Below, one piece after another: positions 30,222 through 41,600 of a stretch of DNA of 64,000 bases (within the stretch, counting starts at the first letter, position 1; each line of letters begins with the position of its first letter). The notes beneath the pieces were generated by a model that made no database searches, was not told where the DNA came from, and saw only the letters and a list, made by a program, of their open reading frames with translations. A program made the translations under genes and the position numbers. Location: contig CM007333.1 in NCBI GenBank assembly GCA_000333855.2, forward strand, positions 307,306-371,305, read 5' to 3'. This DNA comes from Endotrypanum monterogeii. Lineage: Eukaryota > Euglenozoa > Kinetoplastea > Trypanosomatida > Trypanosomatidae.

Positions 30222-33200
30222 TTACAGCGATGGTGCTTTGTCGTCCGAGAAGAGCTCCTGGATGTAGCAGTCGACCTCAGCGCGCAACTGCGCCGCCTTC
30301 GATTCTCTCTGCAGCGGAGCGCTGTGGGCAGCCACGGCGGCCGCTGCAGAGATGGGAGTGGTGGTAGTGACATGGATGGCAGGCGTTGGCACGGTGTTGT
30401 GAGTTGGCTGCTCTACCGAGCGCTTCGTCCCCATCCGCGTCAGAGGTGGTTCGTGTAGGTGGGCACAACTCTGCTTTTCATAGCCTTGTAATGCATGGGC
30501 CGGTGTTGGCAACGTCTTTGCCGCCGCCGCCATCCGCGCCCTTTGTAAGATGGTGCACATGCCGACTGCTTTCATGGAGGGGTCGCGCGGCGTTGCCACT
30601 GCCATCGGCAGCCAACGCTTGCTGTTGCTCACTGGTCGCTTGGTGAACGTTGAAGGCACCAGGGGTACGGATGCCGGCGCCTCCACCTCAGGAGTCTCAA
30701 CAACTGCCCTGCGTGCGGGAGGAGCGGGAAAAAACGTGCGTCGGCGAGCATCAGGTATTTCTCGAGCTTCTCCCGCATTTCCGTCACCGTGCTCGTTGCG
30801 CGTAGTCGCAGCGCTGGGGCTGTGACGGGAGGTGTCTTCCGCGGGGGTCATGGTTGAGCCCGTTGTGCATGTATCTTGTGGGGCAGCTTCACTGAACCGA
30901 AACGTGGCGGCGATGCAGTAGCCATGAAGGTTGTCCGATTTCGAGTTACTCAACGCATCGATGTCCGATGCGCTAGGACTGTTCGCGTGCTGCGGCGACT
31001 GTGTGGGCTGACGCTCCGGCTGCCCAACTCGACCTTCCCGACCCGATATCAAGGCATCCTTGTACTCGGGGTCGTGCTTTTCGCAGACAGCACGCTCGGT
31101 GGTCGCGCAGACAGCCATCTCCTCTCCTAGGTTTGCCAACAACAAGTGCTGCTCCAAATTGCTTTCATCGACGTTTTCTTCGCTATAGAAATATCCCACA
31201 CACCCCGTGCCCTCTGCTTCACCACTCTCGATGTCACCATCATGATACAACACCGTCCCGTCGGCGCTGCGCACAAACTTATGAGTGCAACGCCTCACTC
31301 CGTCGATGACGTGGGCATCGCTGCAGCGCTTTCTCACTGCGGAGACGGGTTCACCCGCTGTGGTTGTTGCCTTACCCGTATCCTCGACACTCGAGATAAA
31401 ACCCAGCTCAACTCCCAGCTCCCACGCATCCTCTAGTGTGTCGGGATTCGAGACGAGATGTATGTAGAGGGCAGCACATAAACGGTGCCGCAGCAGCGCC
31501 CGGTAGCGCCGACACAGCGTCGCCTTCTGTGTGTCTGTCAGTTGTCTCCAGGCGGCATGCACGTCTGCGTCATCGAAGAGTCGGACAACAGCCTCCCTCT
31601 TCTTCACTCGTGACGTAGACGAACATTCCTCGGCAGGAGGCTGTACAGATGACATCGTCGAGTTCTTCAATACGGCAGTTATACCTTCGTCTTTCTCCGT
31701 GACACATTGGCTAAGGGTGGGCATGTCTGCACCGAGTACACGCCGGCGATACGTCCCCATGAGAAGGGCTTCGAAGTAGTTGGGAATGATCAACATACAC
31801 TCATAGGGATGTGCCATCGGCAGAAACTGCAGAGTCGCATCGACACACGACCGTGCCATGGCCTCCGTGAGGGGCGGAGTGATACATGGCGCCGCCGGGG
31901 CGTGGGCGTCGTCGCCGTGAGCACCCCTGAACCGAGCGGTTTCTGCGCTTGCAGCACCGCCTACCGCCATCGGCGTCTGCCGCTGGGGCTGTGTGCTGGG
32001 GAATCCGGACTGAAGGACGAGGCGCAGGGTGTTCATCTGCGAGCGTCGTGTGCGTAGGCTGTTGCCCGTGATGAAGCGCAGAAGAAGGCGTCGCTGCTTA
32101 AGAGGGAGCTCGTCCAGGACGCGCATCACTGCTTTACGAGTGAACTGACGGTCGTCACGGAGCATCCGCGTATCCTGTGGAGATTCTGCCGTGCTGTCCC
32201 CACCCTTGATGCCGTCTTCCACAATCAGTACGAAGGATTCTCTGAAGGTAAAATCCGCCTGTAGATGGTCGTATGGGCCACATAACACATCGCGCACGAT
32301 GCGAGCGCTGCACTGAGAAAACAGCGGCGTCCTCATCAGCGGAGTTTGAAGCATCCCGCACAGTACGGCGTTCCAAAATACATGGCCTGCGATCGCGTTG
32401 CTGCTCGTCTTGGATAAGATGGAGGAGCTGACATCCACCAGAAGCGTCCTCCGCAATTGAAGATGACGACGCGCGACGACGGGGCTACCTGGGAGACCCC
32501 TATCGTCTAGAACATCACGACCGTTGGCGGGCTTGCATCCGGTCTCGTTGCCAGACAGAGCGATGACTTCTTCTTCACCTGCATAGGTTTCTGGGCCACG
32601 ACACAACCGTTCGAGGCGCTGCAGAAGTTGCTCGCGCATCTTCGCATTCGCCAAGTCGGGGTATAACAACGACAAGTCGGCAGCCGAGAGTTGAATCGCT
32701 TCCATTGGAAGCTCCAGCTGCATTGCAAGACTCATAATACGGAAGGCCAGTGCTGGTAAAGGAAGGGTAAACACCAAATCATTTCCAGGCGAGTGTCCCA
32801 GCAGCCAGCCCAGGAGCATCGGCGCTGTCAGCGCCTTCTCTGACGAGGTGTCGGCCAGCGCAGAGGGCTCGTGGGCGTCGATGCCCCGAAGGATTTCCGG
32901 ATTTACCCACGCGCAGTCAAAGTTTGGCTCGTGCGTGAAGGGTGCACAGTGCCGACGATGATAGAAGAGGCACCTGATGCTTCGCGTGCGAGACAGCACA
33001 GTATCCATTGCAATTGACGAGCTCTGCTTCCTCGGCGCATCGCCCGGGCGATAGGCTGGCAGGGTCGGGGTCGCGGATAGGTGGGGCTGTTGCACCACAC
33101 CCAACTGTGTTGTTTTGGTTGCTGAGGCGGCGGCGGCGACGGTGTCACTGACACTGATCCAGTTCGGGGTGTCGAGGAGAACGATGAATTGATTGGGTCT

Positions 33201-36200
33201 GATAGTGTTGAGGATCAGGGAGACCCGGCAGCGCTGCACCATCGGAGCCTTGGCGCCAGTGGTGCACTCAACCGCGGGGTCTGCGACAGCGGTGCTCTGT
33301 AGCGACTGTGAGGTAGGGGGAGACGAAGCCGTGTCCACCTTCTCCGCCTCCTGCGTTGTGAAAGAGGGCGATGAGCATGAGCCGCCGTGTGCGCTTGACG
33401 ACTTGGGGTTGAAGTGCGCACGTCTATGTCCTTTAGTCTTGCATGACGGTGACGCCTCTTCCGGCACCTCTATCGGTTTGGTGCCATGCACCGTCATACG
33501 CGACCGCTGGCGCATCAAGCGAGTTGGATCGTAGAAGGTAGCGAGGAGCTCCGTTGCCGTGGTAGCCGCTCTGCCCGTCGGTTCGTGACCCCAGTGAATC
33601 GTGATTTCATCGCCCTCTCGCACCGGCGCATCGATGGTTGTGTGGGCGTTTGGCGCGTCGGTAGTCTGTTTCGTTGCTTCCGATGCCTCTCTCATGGGCC
33701 CTTCCTGCGCTGGCGTGGAGTTGTGCACGCGACCCTGAAGGGCGGGCCGCCACGACAGGATCAGCGCAAGCCGGCCGTCGTACGCCTTCAACCGCTGCAA
33801 CGCAGTGGGCGAGCGATCAGCGAGCTTCTCGACCTGGAGCATCGCGACGCCGCCGGGGAGCGGAATAGCCTCCACGTGCTTTGTGATCAACACACCAGGC
33901 AAAAATGTTTCCGTCGATTGGCGTGCGCAGAGCTCGTAGAGTGTTTGGCGCCCTTCTGTTATCATGCTGGGCATAAATGGTGCTGACAGGTTCGTATGAA
34001 AAGACGAGCTAGCGGAGGGGTCATGCCACGGTAGTGAGGCGGCCGGTGCGAAGCAAGGGCAGAGGTTGTACGAGATTGGATTGTTCCCCGGTGCGACTGG
34101 CTTCGCTACGGGGGCTGTACGTGCCCCGACCGCGTCCTCTGAGACACTCGAGCCACCTAGGCTGGGTGCGCTTTGTTGGCTCATCGCAGCTGCGCTGGGT
34201 GATGATGCGGAGACCTTTCGATTCTTTGCGCACACCACGTCGTGGAGAGCGTCCACTGCAGACCGCAGTATATCCTCTCGCAGGACCGGACCAAAGGTGA
34301 GCGAGGTCTGACCCATGGATCTGGCGTACACCGAAAGCATTGCGTGCTTCGCGTGTGTGCTGAGAGTGTAGAGAGGGAACAGCGGTAGCCACTCCGCCAT
34401 GTCTAGTGGACAGGCATGACCAAAGGGGAGAAGGCCGGCGGTCTGGAAAAGAATCCGCCACACGCGACTTACTGCCTGTGCCGCGCGCACCAGCACTTCG
34501 GGTGATGTATGTGCCACCAGCGGCCCGCTCGTGAGCAGCCCACCCATATTCACGATGAGCGTGGCCGACTGCATCTGCAAAGCCACGGCGAGAGCCACAT
34601 CATCGCTGACTGTGCTGATTTCTCCTGAGGCGTCCTTACTGCACACCAGTCTGAAATTGGTGCAGGGGGTGCCACCCGTGTGAGCGCTTCCCTCGCTGCT
34701 CACTGTTGGCAGAGCACTGTTGAAGGAATGCCGGGGGGCTTGCGTGCGACCGTTGACACGAGAGAAGCTAGGGGTGCGAGGCGACGAGAAGTCGGACCCA
34801 CTCACCGGGAGAGGGATAGGCAAAGACAATACCTCGCGTGACGAGCCCTGAGTTTGCTCGTGCCCTGCAGTTGCCGACGCGGTCGCTCCCAGGAGAGTGG
34901 TGGCGTGCCTTTTGGCAGCGAGCGTCGCCGAAGGCGCCAGTGAACCGCTGTTGCTCGCGCCAAGAGGGTGCCGTTGCTGCTCCTCTTGCATGGCATCTGC
35001 GATCAGGCGCCTGTCGTCAGCACGGATGCTCCCGAGGCCGCCAGCGAGAAGGAAGATAAGCTTCATGAGCATCGACATTTCCACCGTCAGTATGGGCGGC
35101 ATCTTTCCCTCCTCCTCAGTAGACAAGACATCCAGAAAAAAGACATTTGGGTACTGCTTACGCATCGCAGGGAAAGCCTCGTTCAGGAGAATATTGTAGC
35201 CAGCACAGTACGACGTCGCGAATTGCTCCATCATGGCTACCGCCTCATCCGACGCTGTCTGGCCGGAATCGAGTAGCTCACGCCAGCGTGACACGCAACC
35301 CAGCACGGCACCCAGCGCGAAGGACGACATCATCTGTGATGCGAGGGTGGAGAGCTGGCAAATGCCGAGCAGCAGCTCCTCAGGGTCTCGAAAGCTGTTG
35401 TGTCGCTTTAGCAGCGCAGCACGCTCTTCGAATGAGACGAAGAAATCTTTCCGGCGGCGCGTGTGCAAACCACAGCCGACGTAGCTCTCCAGGATCGCGG
35501 AGCTAGGGGAGAGATACTTGTGATCGAGCCGCGAACAGATGCTTAGCGGCATGCTTTCAGCGAAGCCTTGCATGCATGAGAGCGTGATGTCCTTCGTGTC
35601 AAGAAACAGCTTGATGAGCTCATCGCCCATAGTTGTCAGTGCGTCCTCACGGGCCTGCCACTCCAGCGCCTCTTCTTTGCTACGGGCTGGCACCACAACA
35701 TCCTTTTTCGAGATCCATCCGTGACCCCCTGGCAAGACTCGGACAACTTTGTCGTCTAGAAATCCGAATGGACGCACCGGCACCGCTGCCGTGACAGGCA
35801 GCAGCACAGCCATACAAGACCAGTCTGTCTTGGACAGCGCAGCCGCCAAGAAAAAGTGCAGAACCGAAGCTGGCTTCATCGCTCGCAACTTGCTTGAAAT
35901 TCCTTGCACCCGCTTCGCCAGCGACTGCATGTAGGCATTCAGCACCTCATCATGCTCGCTAATGGCCGCGAGGTCTGACATGGAAAGTGGTCGTGGCCGA
36001 GGGGGCACTGCTAACGTCGTCTTCGTGGACCCTGGTGAGGATGGATCGGCTAACCCCAGTCGTGGTGGTGACGCCGCCGCCTCCGCCGCCACTGTAGCCG
36101 GCACATTTGCAACACACCTGCAGCTGTCTGTGAGATCGCCAGCGCATTTCGCGGGCTCGTATTTTTCCACCTCCGAGTTCCTCCCCGTTGTCTCATCGTT

Positions 36201-37316
36201 GGTACTACAAAAAGTCTCACCGTGTCCTGCCATCGTTGTTGTCATTGACGAGGCTTCCGCAGGGGGTTCGACAGTCATTTGCATACCGACATCGTGTTTG
36301 AGGTTGTCCTCGGCGTTCGGGTCCACCTTATTCCCCTGCGCAGAGGGGTACTCTGTATGTACGAGAGCTGTCTTTTTCTCCACGCGATGAGGGTCACTTA
36401 ATACTGAGAGGTCGGCGACGCGCGCTGCATCCTCGCAGTCACTTCTCCCCGTGGCTGCGGCTGTGGCGACCATAGCCCTTTCCGACGTGCTCGTAGAGTC
36501 GAGAGGATTTCTGTTTTGTGTACCCACCAACTTGTCACGCATCGCTGCCCACGATGCGCCCGACGACGACACTGAGTGCCATTGGTTATCGTCCGCTGAG
36601 CCGTGCAGGGGAATGTCCTCACTGTTGCGTGTAGCGGCCGTCCGCGTTGTAGACATCTGCAATATTCGCACCGATAACGTTTTGAGGGACTCGGCGACGA
36701 ATATGTAGTCGCTGATGGACACAAACCCGGAGGCTATACATTCGAGCTCACCGACTGGGGTCCGCGTGATCTCCACTTGTGATGTCGCCACAGCAGCCGC
36801 ATCCAGCTTCAGATCGAAGCGCTTGTTTAGTTGCACAGCTGGACTGATGGAGGAGTCCATGACCCTGCTTGCATCGGGGAATGTTGGGGACTGGGGGAAG
36901 GGCGGGCGCCGCTGTCTGAGAGGGCTTTGATAGGGAATGTGGCCAATGCCGCGGTTAGACATAGGACCTCTCGGGGAAGCGTTTGATCGTATTCCGCAGT
37001 TGTAATGGTCGCTTTCTTGCTGCACTGTGGCGGACAACGGCGGCAGAAGTCCCGTTGTCCGATGACCCCTGACAAGGGTGTTGCCAGGGTTGGGATGTGG
37101 GCTGGTAGCCCGGGTAGACGCTTTGTACGGAGACGACAGGTGCGTTGCCCTGGATGTGGTGGCAGGTGCGCTGCACTGTAACTCTGTGGCAAGTCTCACG
37201 GCCGACTTTCCCGTTGCTGTGCTGTTCGTTTCGGATTTCGACGTCGCCGCTTCCGCTCGTCGGCGGTGCAGGACTGACCGGGTGAGCTCACTGCCGCGCA
37301 CATGCCCGTTACCCAT
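30222..37316 (-). CDS. giant HECT-domain-like protein, intact member of a tandem paralogue pair
   Basis: 2364 residues from the ATG at 37316 (Met-Gly-Asn); the frame stays open upstream only through (TA)n and N. The first third is Ser/Thr/Ala-rich. Blocks shared with the neighbouring paralogue include G-E-L-E-C-I-x-S-G-F, an L-x-G-G-x-x-S-I-x-A-D-D-R-R block near 750-770, and a C-P-x-x-M-x-x-W-x-P-L-F-P block. Residues about 1480-1870 follow the HECT E3 ubiquitin ligase plan: L-L-G-W-L-L-G then L-P-L-P-A-L-A-F near 1500, an S-x-x-L-x-x-L-Y-P-D-L block, and a C-lobe with L-L-R-F-I-T-G-N-S near 1740. The terminal A-H-P-Y-E-C-M-L-I-I-P-N-Y aligns with A-H-T-C-F-N-x-L-x-L-P-x-Y. The catalytic Cys position is Tyr1838, with a Cys two residues on (C1840). 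About 500 further residues follow the C-lobe, unlike most HECT ligases. The HECT relation is by pattern; ligase activity is unproven. Confidence 0.72.
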   Translation of the reverse strand: MGNGHVRGSELTRSVLHRRRAEAATSKSETNSTATGKSAVRLATELQCSAPATTSRATHLSSPYKASTRATSPHPNPGNTLVRGHRTTGLLPPLSATVQQESDHYNCGIRSNASPRGPMSNRGIGHIPYQSPLRQRRPPFPQSPTFPDASRVMDSSISPAVQLNKRFDLKLDAAAVATSQVEITRTPVGELECIASGFVSISDYIFVAESLKTLSVRILQMSTTRTAATRNSEDIPLHGSADDNQWHSVSSSGASWAAMRDKLVGTQNRNPLDSTSTSERAMVATAAATGRSDCEDAARVADLSVLSDPHRVEKKTALVHTEYPSAQGNKVDPNAEDNLKHDVGMQMTVEPPAEASSMTTTMAGHGETFCSTNDETTGRNSEVEKYEPAKCAGDLTDSCRCVANVPATVAAEAAASPPRLGLADPSSPGSTKTTLAVPPRPRPLSMSDLAAISEHDEVLNAYMQSLAKRVQGISSKLRAMKPASVLHFFLAAALSKTDWSCMAVLLPVTAAVPVRPFGFLDDKVVRVLPGGHGWISKKDVVVPARSKEEALEWQAREDALTTMGDELIKLFLDTKDITLSCMQGFAESMPLSICSRLDHKYLSPSSAILESYVGCGLHTRRRKDFFVSFEERAALLKRHNSFRDPEELLLGICQLSTLASQMMSSFALGAVLGCVSRWRELLDSGQTASDEAVAMMEQFATSYCAGYNILLNEAFPAMRKQYPNVFFLDVLSTEEEGKMPPILTVEMSMLMKLIFLLAGGLGSIRADDRRLIADAMQEEQQRHPLGASNSGSLAPSATLAAKRHATTLLGATASATAGHEQTQGSSREVLSLPIPLPVSGSDFSSPRTPSFSRVNGRTQAPRHSFNSALPTVSSEGSAHTGGTPCTNFRLVCSKDASGEISTVSDDVALAVALQMQSATLIVNMGGLLTSGPLVAHTSPEVLVRAAQAVSRVWRILFQTAGLLPFGHACPLDMAEWLPLFPLYTLSTHAKHAMLSVYARSMGQTSLTFGPVLREDILRSAVDALHDVVCAKNRKVSASSPSAAAMSQQSAPSLGGSSVSEDAVGARTAPVAKPVAPGNNPISYNLCPCFAPAASLPWHDPSASSSFHTNLSAPFMPSMITEGRQTLYELCARQSTETFLPGVLITKHVEAIPLPGGVAMLQVEKLADRSPTALQRLKAYDGRLALILSWRPALQGRVHNSTPAQEGPMREASEATKQTTDAPNAHTTIDAPVREGDEITIHWGHEPTGRAATTATELLATFYDPTRLMRQRSRMTVHGTKPIEVPEEASPSCKTKGHRRAHFNPKSSSAHGGSCSSPSFTTQEAEKVDTASSPPTSQSLQSTAVADPAVECTTGAKAPMVQRCRVSLILNTIRPNQFIVLLDTPNWISVSDTVAAAASATKTTQLGVVQQPHLSATPTLPAYRPGDAPRKQSSSIAMDTVLSRTRSIRCLFYHRRHCAPFTHEPNFDCAWVNPEILRGIDAHEPSALADTSSEKALTAPMLLGWLLGHSPGNDLVFTLPLPALAFRIMSLAMQLELPMEAIQLSAADLSLLYPDLANAKMREQLLQRLERLCRGPETYAGEEEVIALSGNETGCKPANGRDVLDDRGLPGSPVVARRHLQLRRTLLVDVSSSILSKTSSNAIAGHVFWNAVLCGMLQTPLMRTPLFSQCSARIVRDVLCGPYDHLQADFTFRESFVLIVEDGIKGGDSTAESPQDTRMLRDDRQFTRKAVMRVLDELPLKQRRLLLRFITGNSLRTRRSQMNTLRLVLQSGFPSTQPQRQTPMAVGGAASAETARFRGAHGDDAHAPAAPCITPPLTEAMARSCVDATLQFLPMAHPYECMLIIPNYFEALLMGTYRRRVLGADMPTLSQCVTEKDEGITAVLKNSTMSSVQPPAEECSSTSRVKKREAVVRLFDDADVHAAWRQLTDTQKATLCRRYRALLRHRLCAALYIHLVSNPDTLEDAWELGVELGFISSVEDTGKATTTAGEPVSAVRKRCSDAHVIDGVRRCTHKFVRSADGTVLYHDGDIESGEAEGTGCVGYFYSEENVDESNLEQHLLLANLGEEMAVCATTERAVCEKHDPEYKDALISGREGRVGQPERQPTQSPQHANSPSASDIDALSNSKSDNLHGYCIAATFRFSEAAPQDTCTTGSTMTPAEDTSRHSPSAATTRNEHGDGNAGEAREIPDARRRTFFPAPPARRAVVETPEVEAPASVPLVPSTFTKRPVSNSKRWLPMAVATPRDPSMKAVGMCTILQRARMAAAAKTLPTPAHALQGYEKQSCAHLHEPPLTRMGTKRSVEQPTHNTVPTPAIHVTTTTPISAAAAVAAHSAPLQRESKAAQLRAEVDCYIQELFSDDKAPSL

Positions 37317-37344
37317 CTTTGTTTTTTTAGATATATATATATAT

Positions 37345-37387
<43 letters not shown>

Positions 37388-37997
37388 NNNNNNNNNNNNN
37401 NNNNNNNNNNNNNNNNNNNNNNNNNNNNNNNNNNNNNNNNNNNNNNNNNNNNNNNNNNNNNNNNNNNNNNNNNNNNNNNNNNNNNNNNNNNNNNNNNNNN
37501 NNNNNNNNNNNNNNNNNNNNNNNNNNNNNNNNNNNNNNNNNNNNNNNNNNNNNNNNNNNNNNNNNNNNNNNNNNNNNNNNNNNNNNNNNNNNNNNNNNNN
37601 NNNNNNNNNNNNNNNNNNNNNNNNNNNNNNNNNNNNNNNNNNNNNNNNNNNNNNNNNNNNNNNNNNNNNNNNNNNNNNNNNNNNNNNNNNNNNNNNNNNN
37701 NNNNNNNNNNNNNNNNNNNNNNNNNNNNNNNNNNNNNNNNNNNNNNNNNNNNNNNNNNNNNNNNNNNNNNNNNNNNNNNNNNNNNNNNNNNNNNNNNNNN
37801 NNNNNNNNNNNNNNNNNNNNNNNNNNNNNNNNNNNNNNNNNNNNNNNNNNNNNNNNNNNNNNNNNNNNNNNNNNNNNNNNNNNNNNNNNNNNNNNNNNNN
37901 NNNNNNNNNNNNNNNNNNNNNNNNNNNNNNNNNNNNNNNNNNNNNNNNNNNNNNNNNNNNNNNNNNNNNNNNNNNNNNNNNNNNNNNNNNNNNNNNN
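37388..37997. other. assembly gap (610 N)
   Basis: N run flanked by (TA)n on the left and by the A-run of repeat copy 3 on the right; the left end of that repeat lies inside the gap. Confidence 0.98.
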
Positions 37998-38570
37998 AAA
38001 AAAAAAAAAAAAGGGGGGGGGGGGGATGGAAGAAAGACCGACGGGTTGTTTTCTTGTTGGGGCACCCGTGGATGCTACTTCAACCACGCAGCGTCACGTG
38101 TGTCTGTGTGTGGTTCAGATAAGTGGGTGGGTGTACACAACTCTGCACAGCCCACAGAGGTGCCCACAACCCCACATCACCCCATCGCCTGGAGCGATGG
38201 CAGCTGTGCGCAACTGGTGGAGCAACAAACCGCTCACATGACCCAGAGGCCGTCCCCACACCGAACTCGTGCACCATGCCGTCCCGGGGGTCTCACAGGA
38301 GACCTCTCGAACACTCCCCCCCCCCCCAGCCCTATGCGCTTCGTGGATTTGACTCGAATCACTTCAGCAGACCTCTATTATCCATTCCTCTAGTTCGTAT
38401 GGGGTAGGCAAATGCACCCACACCGTAGCGGTGCGTCTCGCTGACTCCTTCCCCCCCTCCCTTACCCCACCCTCCACTCACGCCGAGGTGCGCTGATGAG
38501 CATCCACTGTCATTTTGATGGCCCCCTCCCTTCTCCGTCTCCGTCTCCCCCTTCCTCCCTACAGGTACGC
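37998..38570. repeat. dispersed repeat, copy 3
   Basis: Begins at the A-run directly after the gap and ends at TACAGGTACGC. Nearly identical to copy 2 (differences such as GTTC for GCTC near 38395 and a G-run variation at 38013-38025). It ends about 50 bp downstream of the stop codon of the truncated HECT-like gene and has the same orientation as copies 1 and 2. Confidence 0.88.
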
Positions 38571-38621
38571 AAAAAAAAAAAAGAGGAGGAGGATAGGGAC
38601 GGATATGAGCCTTCACACGCA

Positions 38622-41600
38622 TTAGCTCCCTGCGTCGGGAATACAGAGAACCTCCTGGATGACACGCGCGCAGCAATGCGTCAGGAGCGGACTATTTGCC
38701 AGAGAGGAGGTCATGAACCCGCGAGCCATGCTGACCCATAATTCTCTGTTTATCTCGCCGCGGCCGTCGCGACGCACAGAGCTCCAGATGAGATCATTCA
38801 CGAGATATAGGGAAATATACTCGCGGCGCGAGGGCAGGCAATCTGGCTGATGGAGGATGCCCCGATTTTCCAGTATCGGTAGCTGTAAGCCCTTGCCCGT
38901 TATTAGTTGCTGCTGTGAATGGCGCTGATCTTTCGGTCTGTCCAACAGAGGGAAGTCTTCGCCGCCCAAAGAAAAGGATACGCTAGTGCTGCTATTGCTG
39001 CGCAAACTGCTCAGGTCGCAGCGGGTGCGGTGGAAGGCGCTGCCAGTGCTGTTGTGCATGCGGATCATGTGCGCGTATTCCACTTGGTTTGTCGACTCAC
39101 TCCCTCTTCTCAGAGGCCGGCTGAGCGGATTGGCAGCGCCAGGGCTGGTTATTGAATCTGTAGGAGCACTGATGTCGACACTGCGGGAGCCTCGTGGCTG
39201 CCGCTGCCGCTGCTGCTGGTGGTGCTGCGACGACAAGGACGTCTGTGATTGCGACCGCGACTGCGACCGCAAACGTTCCGTTCTTCGTTCTCTGACCTCG
39301 TCGGCCAGGCTGTGGATGACAGGAAAGATGCGCAAGTCGGGGCCGTCGAGGCTGCGCATTCGGAGAAACGCCGTGTATTGGTGGTCTGTCATGTTATATA
39401 ATTCGAGGGCGGCGTTCAGGACCATCGCAGAGCTCAGGAGATTACCATCAGCGGGCTCCAACCACATGAAGTTACGAAAGGAGTAGTCGCCGCTGCTTAT
39501 CGCCTTCTGCATCAAAAAGAACGCCAACGGGGCGATAGGTACAGTGAAGAAAACACCATTGGTGATGGTGTTGCCAAGCAGTACACCAATGGCGTAGTAG
39601 ACGTTGTGAAGGGCTTCCTCTGTGTCACATCGCAACAAGCTCGGAACGAGTCGGCTCCTCTTGTCATTAGATGCCTGCATGTACTTCCCCTTTGCATGGC
39701 TGATACTGCCTTCACTACCGGGGGCCGTGTAGCCGCTCTTGTCGATGATAGACTCAATCAGGTTGGGATTGGACCAACAGACTGCATCGTCGTCAGGATG
39801 GATGTAGGTAAAGACACTCGTCGACGCCCGCTCGTGGCCCATAGTCAATATGTGTAGCGACACGGTGCGTGGCATGTCCAGCGTAGTGACGTGCAGGATT
39901 GCCTCTTTTTGAAATGTGTTGACACTCTCCGGTGGATCGCACCCCCACACGCCAACGACCGTCCATCGTACCACCAGCCGTGTGCTGGCTTCTTTTTTTT
40001 TGCACCGAAAAGGTCAGGCACGGCGCGGTGACGGGCGCGCAGCATCTCGGTCCCCGCGTAACTACCATTGGAGAGCATGGCCGGTTCGTCTTCCGAGGTG
40101 GCGCCACCGGAGAAATAATACCCATAGAAGTAGGGGCATGAGGTAGGTAGGCTTTGCGTCGTCACCACTCCTGCATTTCTGTTACCCAGGAGTGCGTTCG
40201 ATGCTGTCGAGTAATGTCTGCTAGGGGCGAGAGTCGGCAACTGGGGCGGTGAACTAGGTGTACCCGACGCACCGCCCACACTGGGCTCCAGCGCGTCCAT
40301 ACGCTCTGCCATGACGGAGAGGACGTCACCAACGCAGAAGGTGACCAGTGGTTCGCCTGAAGTCCACCGCACTGTCAGGAGGCCTTCGCTGGGTAGCAGC
40401 TTCGGGACAGCCTGAAGGAGCACCGGTGATATGTCCGGTCGGTCGACCAGTAACGCACGAGAGGAGCTGTAAAACTTAGCCCGCACTGACGGCGTCAGCT
40501 CGGTGATGCGGTGACGGCGCACGGCGGCCTCGTTGCTGCAACGCAGGTACAGCTGCGACTGCAGATTCATGCAGGTGTACACGTCGACATTGAGGTTCTC
40601 ATCCATTAATGTGCTACACGAGGTGAAGGAGCTGCCAGAGGTCGAAGAATCAAAGCGTTCTAGTTCACATGATGCAGGGACTGTGTTTGCTGCGGTGTAC
40701 CTAGGGTCCACTTTTTCTGTCAGCGGTGCACTAGCGCTGCTTACGGAAAGCGGCATCGGCTCATCAGATCTCGACGACAGCTGCCCACCTATCTCGGTGG
40801 GCATACCCCTGGTGCTCGTGTGAGGACTTTTTCTTTTTTTCAGGAGGGGAGACGCCCCCGCCGCTGCCGTCTCCAGTGTTGAGGTCGTCGACCCGCCGAC
40901 GCCGGTGGTGGTACTGTTCGCGCTGCCTACGTCAAAATTCGGCTCGAAAAAGTAGTTGGAGATGTCGACGCGGTTGCGGCCTTTGGCTGCTTTGAATGCA
41001 TTGGCGAAGGAGAGAAGCGTCATGTCCTTCTTCAGTCGCAGCGGCACCCGCTGAATAGCGGTGACCTGAGCCGTGTACAGGTACATAAGGGCCCGCTTGC
41101 CATCCGAGTTCACCGAGTAGAAAGGGAAGAGCGGGAACCAATCCTTCATGTTCCGTGGGCAGGCGTCGCCGCTAGGAAGGGCGCCAACAGCCTGGAACAG
41201 TACACGCACGACACCACAGCACTCGTCAATCTCCATGAAACTGAGAGGCTTTTCTTGGTGCACATGGGTAAGGTAGCTGTTGTTTGCCGTGATGGGCAAG
41301 CCCATCATGTTGGCTACCCAACAAATACGACTGAGGATAGGAACCTCCAGCATTCTGCTAAGCGCGACGTCGTCTGTTATTCGACGAGAACTCGACAGGG
41401 CACGGCGGTCATCTGCCATAATGCTGCGCTGCCCACCGCCGGTCAGGAACATCAGTTTCAAAGTAATGCCGCCCAGTAGCTGCGCTGCATCACAGTCCCC
41501 CTTCTGGTCATCTGCAGTCGCGGCTGCCTCGAGAGGGGCGAGGAGACTGCGGTGGCGGCGATACAGGTTCTCCATGTGGTCACGGTTCTCTCTTCGAAAG

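Larger units (their letters stand above)
37317..38621. other. spacer between the HECT-like paralogues
   Basis: Starts with (TA)n at about 37330-37387, then a 610-N gap, then repeat copy 3 and an A-run. It may be missing the lost 3' part of the truncated paralogue. Confidence 0.7.

Noticed and set aside
37317..38087. Extension of the giant HECT-like frame leftward through the N gap to 38087
   Set aside because: The extension consists of N, (TA)n and the reverse of a dispersed repeat; the Met-Gly-Asn ATG at 37316 is shared in style with the paralogue and follows an ordinary spacer.
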